Assembly: GCA_025356695.1 (NCBI GenBank)
Contig: JANXSE010000336.1
Coordinates: 1-6,052, forward strand
DNA length: 6,052 nt
Reading direction: 5' to 3'
Source of the DNA: Betaproteobacteria bacterium
Lineage (GTDB): Bacteria; Pseudomonadota; Gammaproteobacteria; Burkholderiales; SG8-41
Made by a program: the position numbers and the translations under genes. Positions within the stretch are counted from its first letter, which is position 1; every line of letters begins with the position of its first letter. Of the stretch, positions 1-5,275 are shown one piece after another. The notes beneath the pieces were generated by a model. It was not told the DNA's origin, did no database searches, and saw only the letters and a list, made by a program, of their open reading frames with translations.

Positions 1-215
1 CCTTCCCCCGCTACGCGGGGGCAGGGACCTGCTGATTTCTCCCTCCACCATAAACGGGAGGAAACCTGCTGATTATTCCCCCCCCTTGTGGGGGAGGGCT
101 AGGGTGGGGGGACTGCTTATGCCTCACCCTCACCCCTGCCCTCTCCCATCAAGGGAGAGGGAGTCGTCTTTTTGCGCCTTCCCCCTCGAGGGGGAAGGCG
201 GGGATGGGGGGACTA
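1..215. repeat. Cluster of C/G-rich dispersed palindromic repeats (no gene in 1-251)
   Basis: No gene is visible before the dehydrogenase stop at 252. The stretch is instead a string of short hairpin-forming units. Unit a (1-37) has a cccccgc/gcggggg stem followed by acctgctgatt. Unit b (about 41-74) is a degraded copy ending in the same acctgctgatt. Unit c (78-114) has a C-run, a G-run and a gagggctagggtgggggg tail. Unit d (about 121-163) has a 9-bp stem, 139-147 with 153-161. Unit e (175-215) is a 26-base perfect palindrome with a ggggatgggggg tail. Units a and c recur in reverse orientation at 3387-3498, which shows a dispersed family and not simple low complexity. Unit a starts at the window edge, so the cluster may continue upstream. 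No clean U-tract follows a stem in the direction of the dehydrogenase gene, so a terminator role is not supported. Confidence 0.75.
175..200. repeat. 26-base perfect palindrome within the repeat cluster
   Basis: Bases 175-187 are the exact reverse complement of 188-200, centred on tcga, giving a 13-bp uninterrupted dyad. The outer part is cgccttcccc and its complement. It lies 52 bases past the stop codon of the leftward dehydrogenase gene and could form a strong hairpin in that transcript. On that strand it is followed by an A-run, not a U-run, so it is not a typical intrinsic terminator. It could still protect the 3' end of the message from exonucleases; that is inference. Confidence 0.6.
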
Positions 216-251
216 CAACGTTGCGAGTGATGCCGCAGTTACTTCAATCCG

Positions 252-1271
252 CTAAGGATTGATCACACCATCAACCGTTTCACCAGCAAAAAAACGGTCA
301 ATGTTCTGCATCGACGCCGGCACGTCGATTTCCCATGACCGGTAGGAACCGCCGCCGGTGTGCGGCAGCAGCACCACGTTGGACAGGCCGCGCAAGGGGC
401 TCACCGCCGGCAGCGGCTCCATGCGGTAGACATCGAGCCCCGCCATCGCAATCTGCTTCTTCTCCAGCGCGGCAATCAGCGCGGCTTCGTCGATCAATCC
501 ACCGCGGCCGACGTTGATCAATATCGTTGACGGCTTCATTAACGCCAGCGCGCGCGCATCGATCATGCCCTCCGATTCGGGCGTGTGCGGAATCACCAGC
601 ACAATGAAGTCCGAAGCCGCCAGCAATTCGTCGAGCGATTGATAATGCACGCCGAGCAGGTTCTCGATCGCCGCGGGATGACGCGTGCGCTGGTGATAAT
701 TCACCGTCATGCCGAAGGCGCGGCAGCGCTGCGCGATCTCCATGCCGATGTCGCCCATGCCGATGATGCCGACCGCGGCCTTGAAGAGTTCGGTTACGCC
801 CGCGATGCCGGCCCAGTTCTTGCGATAGTCATTCTGCGTGGTGACGACCGACTCGAGGCCCATCTGCTGGTAACTCGCACCGCTGACCGCGCGGTGGCCG
901 TCGAGCACCTTGCGCGCGCAGGCCAGCATGAGTGCCAGCGCGTGCTCGGCGACGGTGACGTTGCGCATCAGCGGCATGGTCGCCACAGGGATGCCGCGTT
1001 CGCTCGCCACCGCGACGTCGATGCTGCGGCAGTTGCGGCCGTGCTTCTGGATGAATTTGAGCGCAGGCGCACCGCGAATCAACGCTGCAGAAATCGCTGT
1101 CTGGTAGGTGATGATGGCATCAACATCGGCAGCAACGGCGAGGTGCGCCGCTTCTGTGCCGTCGGCCGGCACGACCAGATCGAAGGCCTGCGCCGCCGGT
1201 GACTTGCTGAAACGCGGCGTCACCTTGTGTCCCGCGCCGTCGGCCAGCATCAAGCGTATCCGTTTGCTCAT
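252..1271 (-). CDS. D-2-hydroxyacid dehydrogenase, NAD-binding (339 aa)
   Basis: This is a cytoplasmic NAD(P)-dependent oxidoreductase of the D-2-hydroxyacid dehydrogenase family (3-phosphoglycerate dehydrogenase-like), which interconverts 2-keto and D-2-hydroxy acids. The split catalytic domain occupies about residues 1-110 and the C-terminal end. The Rossmann fold is central, with GMGDIG at 171-176 after VGII. The expected catalytic residues are all present: R256 in NVGRGGLID, E285 in LDVYRMEPLP and H304 in LLPHTGGG. The VAEHALALML helix at 107-116 is typical of the family. At 339 residues the length is normal, with no ACT or other C-terminal regulatory domain, so a catabolic enzyme is more likely than a serine-biosynthesis SerA. 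The ATG at 1271 is preceded by AGGA (1277-1280) at 5-base spacing. The gene is last in a leftward unit, 25 bases after a Bug receptor gene. The substrate cannot be told from sequence; glyoxylate/hydroxypyruvate or another short keto acid are options. Confidence 0.93.
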   Translation of the reverse strand: MSKRIRLMLADGAGHKVTPRFSKSPAAQAFDLVVPADGTEAAHLAVAADVDAIITYQTAISAALIRGAPALKFIQKHGRNCRSIDVAVASERGIPVATMPLMRNVTVAEHALALMLACARKVLDGHRAVSGASYQQMGLESVVTTQNDYRKNWAGIAGVTELFKAAVGIIGMGDIGMEIAQRCRAFGMTVNYHQRTRHPAAIENLLGVHYQSLDELLAASDFIVLVIPHTPESEGMIDARALALMKPSTILINVGRGGLIDEAALIAALEKKQIAMAGLDVYRMEPLPAVSPLRGLSNVVLLPHTGGGSYRSWEIDVPASMQNIDRFFAGETVDGVINP

Positions 1272-1296
1272 TGTTTTCCTGTCTGCCGCGTGCGGC

Positions 1297-2277
1297 TTAT
1301 TCCGGCTTGAGATTGGCCGATTTGACGATCTGTCCCCAGCGCTGGTACTCGTCGCGCATGAAGCGGCGCAGTTCGTCCGGATTCACCGTTTGCACGATGC
1401 CGCCGACCTCTTCGAACTGCTGGCGCAGGCGCGGCGAATTCAACGCGCGGTTGAATTCGGTGTTGAGCTGGTCGACGATCTCTTTCGGCGTACCTTTGGG
1501 CGCCATGATCACGTACCACGCCGTCAGCGGCGTTTCCATCAGTCCGGCTTCGACCCAGGTCGGCACTTCGGGCAACACCTTCAATCGTGTCGGACTGGTC
1601 ACCGCCAGCGGCACGATATCACCCGAGCGGATGCGCGGCAGCAGCGGCTGCGGCAGATCCACCCAGACTTCGACATCGCCGCGGCGCACCGCACTGAATG
1701 CCTCGGACGAATTGTTGAAACCGATGATGGACAGTTGCACGTTCTGCTTCGCCATCAGCGCGGTAGACACCAGATGGGTGGAGCCGCCGTAACCGAGGCG
1801 CGCAACGCGCAGTTGCTCGGGATTTTTGCGCGCCTGCTCGATCACCTCGCGCAGCGAACGCCACGGCGCGCCCTTGCCCACCGTCCAGATCAGCGGCTGT
1901 TGCACGAAACGCGCAATCGGCTCGAAATCGTCAGCGCTGTTGTACTTGGCATCGGCCTGCACATGCGGGTTGACCACCGCCATGGTCATCGAGGCGAACA
2001 GCAGCGTGTAGCCGTCGGGTTTGGCGCGGCGAAACGATTCGACCGCGATCGAGCCGTTCGCACCCGGACGGTTGATGGTGACAAAACTCTGCTTGAGCGT
2101 ATTTTTGACTTCATCGGTAACCGTACGCGCAAGAATGTCCGAGGCATTGCCCGCCGCATTGCCGACGATGACAGTGATCGGATGCGCCGGATAGGGCTGT
2201 GCCATGACAGCGGCGGAAAAAACCGCACACAACAATGCTGCTGCCAAATCGCCTTTCATGTCAGACATCGACCGCAT
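1297..2277 (-). CDS. Bug/TctC-family periplasmic solute receptor 1, divergent ligand loops (326 aa)
   Basis: This is a secreted solute-binding protein of the Bug (Bordetella uptake gene, TctC-like) family, which captures small, usually carboxylated compounds in the periplasm. A Sec signal peptide is clear: hydrophobic LAAALLCAVFSAAVMA, with likely cleavage after A26 (VMA|QPYP). The mature part opens with the family-type PITVIV strand and keeps D47, the GSIAVESFRRAKPDGYTLLF segment (75-94) and LPEVPTWVEAGL (235-246). Both ligand loops are unusual. The first reads GNAAGNASD where a PGG-type loop is common. The usual SAGTGSxxH is RLGYGGSTH (160-168), and the usual VPYKG is IGFNNSSE (185-192). 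The ligand may therefore differ from those of its neighbours. ATG 2277 is chosen because GAGG lies 9 bases upstream at 2287-2290; ATG 2268 is an alternative and would only shorten the n-region. The gene lies between receptor 2 (51-base gap) and the dehydrogenase (25-base gap), probably in one transcript. Confidence 0.92.
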   Translation of the reverse strand: MRSMSDMKGDLAAALLCAVFSAAVMAQPYPAHPITVIVGNAAGNASDILARTVTDEVKNTLKQSFVTINRPGANGSIAVESFRRAKPDGYTLLFASMTMAVVNPHVQADAKYNSADDFEPIARFVQQPLIWTVGKGAPWRSLREVIEQARKNPEQLRVARLGYGGSTHLVSTALMAKQNVQLSIIGFNNSSEAFSAVRRGDVEVWVDLPQPLLPRIRSGDIVPLAVTSPTRLKVLPEVPTWVEAGLMETPLTAWYVIMAPKGTPKEIVDQLNTEFNRALNSPRLRQQFEEVGGIVQTVNPDELRRFMRDEYQRWGQIVKSANLKPE

Positions 2278-2328
2278 TGCCCTGATCCTCTTTCAACCGT
2301 CAATTGAAAACAAATTAAAGCGCGCAGA

Positions 2329-3306
2329 TCAATCCACCCTCGCACCCGAAAACTTCACGGATTTTCGCATTTTCTGGATTTCCGCATGCACGAAGGCACG
2401 CAGCGCTTCCGGCGTGGTCGATTCGACATTCACACCGGCCGCGGTCAAACGCTCTTTGACTTCGGCGTTGTTCAGAATATTGACGATCTCGGTATTCAGG
2501 CGCGTGACGATCACCTTCGGCAGACCGGCCGGGCCGACGATGCAGAACCACGAGGTGGTATCGAAACCGGGTAGGCCGGATTCGGCGATCGTCGGCACTT
2601 CGGGAAACGCCGGCGAGCGGCGCGCACTCGACACCGCAATCACGCGGATGCGCCCGGCCTGCACCATCGGCACGATGGTCGGCACGGTGGCGATATAGAC
2701 ATCGAGCTGGTTGGCCAGCAGCATCGCCATCGCCGGCGCGCCGCCCTTGAACGGCACGTGCACCATGTCGATGCCGGTCTCCGTCTTCAGCAATTCGCCG
2801 ACGACGTGGTTCGAGCTACCGGTGCCGGCCGAGCCATAACTCAATTTGCCCGGGCGCGATTTTGCATAAGCGATAAATTCCTTGAAGGTCTTCGCCGGAA
2901 ATGCCGGCAGCACGCTGATCGCCAGCGGCACCTTACCTGCGAGCGTGATAGGCGTGAAATCTTTTTCCGGGTTGTAGCTGAGTTTGCCTTCGCGTAGCGT
3001 GACGTTGATCGCCATCAGGCTGACACTCGCCACCAGCAGTGTGTAACCGTCTGGGGCCGCCTGCGCGGTGAGTTCCGCGCTGACGGTGCCGGCAGCACCG
3101 GCGCGGTTATCGGCCACCACCGTCTGCCCCAGTGCATCACCAAGGCGTTGCGCAATGACGCGGGCGATCAGGTCGGCGGTGCCGCCCGCGGGTGACTGCA
3201 CGATGAGGCGGACCGGCTTGTCGGGATATTTCTGCGCGAACGAAACGCAGGGCATGGCCAACGCCAAAGACAGAACGACTGCGAATAAATTAATTGAGCG
3301 CGTCAT
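2329..3306 (-). CDS. Bug/TctC-family periplasmic solute receptor 2 (325 aa)
   Basis: This is a periplasmic solute-binding protein of the Bug (TctC-like) family and the first gene of the leftward three-gene unit. The signal peptide is MTRSINLFAVVLSLALAMPC followed by VSFA, with likely cleavage after A24 (SFA|QKYP). The mature chain has the canonical family landmarks in order: YPDKPVRLIV at 27-36, the first ligand loop SPAGGTAD ending at D45, APDGYTLLVAS at 84-94, YNPEKDFTPIT at 111-121, the second ligand loop YGSAGTGSSNH at 157-167, VPFKGGAPAM at 184-193 and FPEVPTIAESGLPGF after about residue 220. Length is normal. The ribosome-binding site is weak: the best candidate is GGTGA about 12 bases before the ATG. 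The 80-base leader to 3386 is AT-richer than its surroundings and holds no convincing promoter hexamer pair. A short dyad, TTTCAA/TTGAAA at 2291-2309, sits in the gap to the next gene. The ligand is unknown. Confidence 0.94.
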   Translation of the reverse strand: MTRSINLFAVVLSLALAMPCVSFAQKYPDKPVRLIVQSPAGGTADLIARVIAQRLGDALGQTVVADNRAGAAGTVSAELTAQAAPDGYTLLVASVSLMAINVTLREGKLSYNPEKDFTPITLAGKVPLAISVLPAFPAKTFKEFIAYAKSRPGKLSYGSAGTGSSNHVVGELLKTETGIDMVHVPFKGGAPAMAMLLANQLDVYIATVPTIVPMVQAGRIRVIAVSSARRSPAFPEVPTIAESGLPGFDTTSWFCIVGPAGLPKVIVTRLNTEIVNILNNAEVKERLTAAGVNVESTTPEALRAFVHAEIQKMRKSVKFSGARVD

Positions 3307-3386
3307 AGAGTTTTATTTTCACCACAAAAACCAATTCCCCTTGCCTCCGCTTCGCACGAAGGAATGAATGAAATCTCTCCGTGCTG

Positions 3387-3498
3387 TATTAGCAGGTTCC
3401 TGCCCCCGTTTACGGGGGAAGGACAGGATGGGGGCGAGCCATTCGCGCGGTGCTTCGCGCCCCCACCCTAACCCTCCCCCGCTTCGCAGGGGAGGGAA
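3387..3498. repeat. Second block of dispersed palindromic repeats, inverted relative to 1-114
   Basis: This intergenic block fills most of the 213-base gap between Bug receptors 3 and 2. It contains a cccccgt/acggggg hairpin (3403-3418), a gggggcg/cgccccc dyad (3430-3436 with 3458-3464) and a ccctcccc/ggggaggg hairpin (3472-3479 with 3489-3496). Read on the minus strand, 3422-3387 matches 1-36 at about 29 positions, differing mainly in the loop. Read the same way, 3480-3460 matches 90-110 with one mismatch. It is therefore a second copy of the family seen at the window start, in opposite orientation. The minus-strand order (c-like then a-like) differs from the plus-strand order there. No U-tract follows either hairpin on the minus strand. 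Confidence 0.75.
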
Positions 3499-3519
3499 TT
3501 TATAACTGCGCAGCAACCA

Positions 3520-4521
3520 CTATTCCTTCGTAATCGAAATCGTTTTCGCGAGCTGCGTCCACTTGTCGGTGTCGGCCTTGATGAAGGCGGCAAACTCTTC
3601 GGGCGTGCTGCCCGGCGCGCGGCCGCCGTCGGCGGTGAGCGTGCGCGCGTTGGCAGGTTCACGCAAGACAGTAGCCGTTTCGCGCTGCAAACGCTGAACC
3701 AGCTCGCGCGGCATCGCTGCGGGCCCGAGCAGCCCCGTCCAGAACAGCACTTCATAACCGGGCAGCGTTTCCGCCAGCGCGGGAATCTCCGGCGCGGCGG
3801 CATCGCGCTGCAGGCTGGTCACCGCCAGCGCGCGCAACTTGCCGCCGCGTACCTGCGGCAGCGTCGAGGCCATGGTCGTCATCATCATCGGGATGTGCCC
3901 GGCCATCGTATCGACCACGCCCTGGATGCCGAATTTGTACGGCACATGATTGAGCTTCACCTTTGAAAGACTCGCCAGCAGTTCCATCGACAGATGGTTG
4001 CTCGCCCCGGTGCCCGCCGAGGCATACGACAACTCGCCCGGTCTTGCGCGTGCCAGCGCGATCAGCTCGCGCACATTCTTCGCCGGCAGCGCGGGATGCA
4101 CGACAAACAGATAGGGCACCACCAGCACCAGCGACACCGGCGCGAAATCGCGCAGTGCATCGTAGGGCATGCTGTTGTAAACGAGAGGCCCGGTCGCCAG
4201 CGCGTTGATGCCCATCAGCAGCGTGTAGCCGTCGGGCGCGGCTTTCGCCACGCTCTCGCCGGCCAGCCGTGTGCCGGCGCCAAGGCGGTTGACCACCACG
4301 ACCTGCCATTTCAAACGTTCATTGAAGACGCGCGCGAGCAGCCGCGCCGCCGTGTCGGTACCGCCCCCGGGACCGGTCGGCACGATGATCTGGAGCGGCC
4401 GGCTCGGAAATGCGTCCTGCGCAGCGGCTTGCGCAATGAAAGCCGCAGCCAACACGAGTGCGACGGCGGGCGCAACAACACGCGCGGTCAAACGGGATGA
4501 TGATGTGTAAATGGATCGCAT
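3520..4521 (-). CDS. Bug/TctC-family periplasmic solute receptor 3 (333 aa)
   Basis: This is a periplasmic solute-binding protein of the Bug (TctC-like) family. The reading frame stays open upstream to 5148, but that part runs antisense through the EthD-like gene. The start is placed at ATG 4521 because it gives MRSIYTSSSRLTARVVAPAV, a charged n-region leading into the hydrophobic ALVLAAAFIAQAAA and a cleavage site after A34 (AAA|QDAFP). No strong Shine-Dalgarno motif precedes this ATG. Family landmarks in the mature chain are RPLQIIVPTGPGGGTD (41-56), APDGYTLLMG (95-104), LPAKNVRELIALA (145-157), YASAGTGASNH (166-176) and VPYKFG (193-198). In the last of these, F197 replaces the usual glycine. 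An MPMM-like methionine-rich stretch (PMMMTTM, 211-217) is unusual for the lobe wall. The protein ends in ISITKE. The gene appears to be transcribed alone: the repeat block separates it from receptor 2, and it diverges from the EthD-like gene. Confidence 0.93.
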   Translation of the reverse strand: MRSIYTSSSRLTARVVAPAVALVLAAAFIAQAAAQDAFPSRPLQIIVPTGPGGGTDTAARLLARVFNERLKWQVVVVNRLGAGTRLAGESVAKAAPDGYTLLMGINALATGPLVYNSMPYDALRDFAPVSLVLVVPYLFVVHPALPAKNVRELIALARARPGELSYASAGTGASNHLSMELLASLSKVKLNHVPYKFGIQGVVDTMAGHIPMMMTTMASTLPQVRGGKLRALAVTSLQRDAAAPEIPALAETLPGYEVLFWTGLLGPAAMPRELVQRLQRETATVLREPANARTLTADGGRAPGSTPEEFAAFIKADTDKWTQLAKTISITKE

Positions 4522-4544
4522 GAATGGCAGGTTCGGAGGCGTCG

Positions 4545-4550
4545 AGTATA
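4545..4550 (-). promoter_or_regulatory. Candidate -10 box for Bug receptor 3
   Basis: On the minus strand this reads TATACT, close to the sigma-70 -10 consensus TATAAT, and lies 23 bases before the ATG at 4521. No good -35 hexamer sits at 16-18 bases (the best is GGTGAG), so this promoter would be weak or activator-dependent. It is assigned on position and one hexamer only. Confidence 0.35.
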
Positions 4551-4562
4551 ACGCAGCATCAC

Positions 4563-4575
4563 CCGGTCTCACCGG
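4563..4575. promoter_or_regulatory. Candidate operator: CCGGT-N3-ACCGG inverted repeat
   Basis: An exact 5-3-5 inverted repeat, CCGGT CTC ACCGG, lies in the 105-base region between two divergent genes. It overlaps the place where -35 boxes would fall for both the leftward candidate -10 (4545-4550) and the rightward one (4596-4601). The core GGT-N3-ACC resembles operators of some GntR/FadR-type regulators. No regulator gene is in the window, and a 13-base match in GC-rich DNA can arise by chance. Confidence 0.3.
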
Positions 4576-4595
4576 CAGCGGCCGCGCCGACGCGC

Positions 4596-4601
4596 TAGAA
4601 T
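4596..4601 (+). promoter_or_regulatory. Candidate -10 box for the EthD-like gene and Bug receptor 4
   Basis: TAGAAT lies 25 bases before the GTG start at 4627 and is a good -10 match in otherwise GC-rich DNA. The expected -35 position (about 4573-4578, CGGCAG) is poor. This would be the promoter of the rightward pair if the two genes are co-transcribed. Confidence 0.4.
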
Positions 4602-4614
4602 CTCCGCTGCACAC

Positions 4615-4620
4615 GAGGAG
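4615..4620 (+). promoter_or_regulatory. Shine-Dalgarno site fixing a GTG start
   Basis: GAGGAG sits six bases before GTG 4627. This strong ribosome-binding site decides the start in favour of GTG 4627 over the in-frame ATG further down at 4660, which would remove the first beta strand (YGYLTVAM) of the protein. Confidence 0.75.
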
Positions 4621-4626
4621 ACTGTA

Positions 4627-5274
4627 GTGGAAAAACCGTACGGCTACCTGACCGTCGCGATGAACTTCAAGGACATCGATGCCGAAGAATTCAACGACTG
4701 GTACGACACCGAACACATGGTCGAGCGCATCCACACGCCGGGCTTCATGAACGCGCGGCGCTGGCTCGGCGCCTACGATCCGCGCATCTCGGTGTCGAAT
4801 TACGACCTCGAAAGCTTTGACGTGCTGAAGACGCTGGCCTATCAGGCTATCGTCGGCGTCAACCTGTCGCCGTGGTCGCGCCGCATCGTGCGCAAGGCCA
4901 CGCGCATCTGCCGTTATCTCTCCGAGCAGGCGATCCCCGGCCGTCTTGAAGGCGCGCTGGAAGCCGAAGGCATGCTGCTGTTCGCCGCCACCGTTGCCCC
5001 CGAACTCGAAGACGAATTCAACGCCTGGTATGCCGAAGAGCATCTGCCGCGTATGGCGGCGGTACCCGGCGTGCTGCGCGCGCGGCGCTTTCGCGTGCGC
5101 GAATCCGAGCAGGCGCACAAATTCTTTTCGATCTACGATCTGACGCAACCCGAAGTCGAAAAATCACAGGACTGGGCGGATGCCGCCAACACGCCATGGA
5201 CCGCAAAACTCAAACCGCAGATGCAGAACGTGATCCGCCTGGTGCTGCGGCGTTATCACAAGAAAGGTGAGTGA
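4627..5274 (+). CDS. EthD-like tandem dimeric alpha/beta-barrel protein (215 aa)
   Basis: This is a soluble, probably cytoplasmic protein made of two related modules, each of the ferredoxin-like alpha/beta-barrel type seen in EthD and related proteins. Module 1 (about 1-105) carries EEFNDWYDTEH at 20-30, PGF at 38-40 and ARR at 43-45. Module 2 (about 112-210) carries DEFNAWYAEEH at 129-139, PGV at 147-149 and ARR at 152-154. The offset is a constant 109 residues, so an internal duplication is evident. The (D/E)EFNxWYxxEH helix with PGxxxARR is the signature on which the family call rests. Small proteins of this fold usually work as dimers; a tandem copy could form the barrel within one chain. 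There is no signal peptide. EthD-like proteins often accompany degradation genes, but their chemistry is mostly undefined, so no reaction is assigned. Translation starts at GTG with GAGGAG upstream. The stop is one base from the start of Bug receptor 4, which implies a two-gene transcript with translational coupling. Confidence 0.85.
   Translation: MEKPYGYLTVAMNFKDIDAEEFNDWYDTEHMVERIHTPGFMNARRWLGAYDPRISVSNYDLESFDVLKTLAYQAIVGVNLSPWSRRIVRKATRICRYLSEQAIPGRLEGALEAEGMLLFAATVAPELEDEFNAWYAEEHLPRMAAVPGVLRARRFRVRESEQAHKFFSIYDLTQPEVEKSQDWADAANTPWTAKLKPQMQNVIRLVLRRYHKKGE
5265..5270 (+). promoter_or_regulatory. Shine-Dalgarno site for Bug receptor 4, inside the end of the EthD-like gene
   Basis: AGGTGA lies five bases before ATG 5276, within the last codons of the upstream gene. 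It supports ATG 5276 as the start and so places the repeat pair at 5291-5369 inside the coding sequence. The alternative ATG at 5345 has no comparable motif before it and is buried in the repeat hairpin. Confidence 0.55.
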
Positions 5275-5275
5275 G

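Noticed and set aside
139..173. Possible intrinsic terminator on the plus strand: 9-bp stem followed by TTTTT
   Set aside because: Eight bases separate the stem from the T-run, no plus-strand gene precedes it in the window, and the stem belongs to the dispersed repeat family.
585..2307. Long plus-strand reading frames opposite the dehydrogenase and Bug receptor 1 (585-1202 and 1108-2307)
   Set aside because: They are rich in Arg, His and Ala, match no family, and lie exactly opposite clear genes with intact motifs.
2291..2309. TTTCAA/TTGAAA dyad between Bug receptors 2 and 1 as an operator or attenuator
   Set aside because: The stem is only six AT-rich pairs with a seven-base loop, lies inside a probable operon, and has no supporting signal.
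3319..3516. 65-residue minus-strand reading frame between Bug receptors 3 and 2
   Set aside because: It is translated from the palindromic repeat block and gives low-complexity, repeat-derived peptide without a convincing ribosome-binding site.
4522..5148. Upstream extension of the Bug receptor 3 frame to 5148 on the minus strand
   Set aside because: It runs antisense through the EthD-like gene, has no family features, and a good signal peptide starts at 4521. It is a high-GC open-frame shadow.
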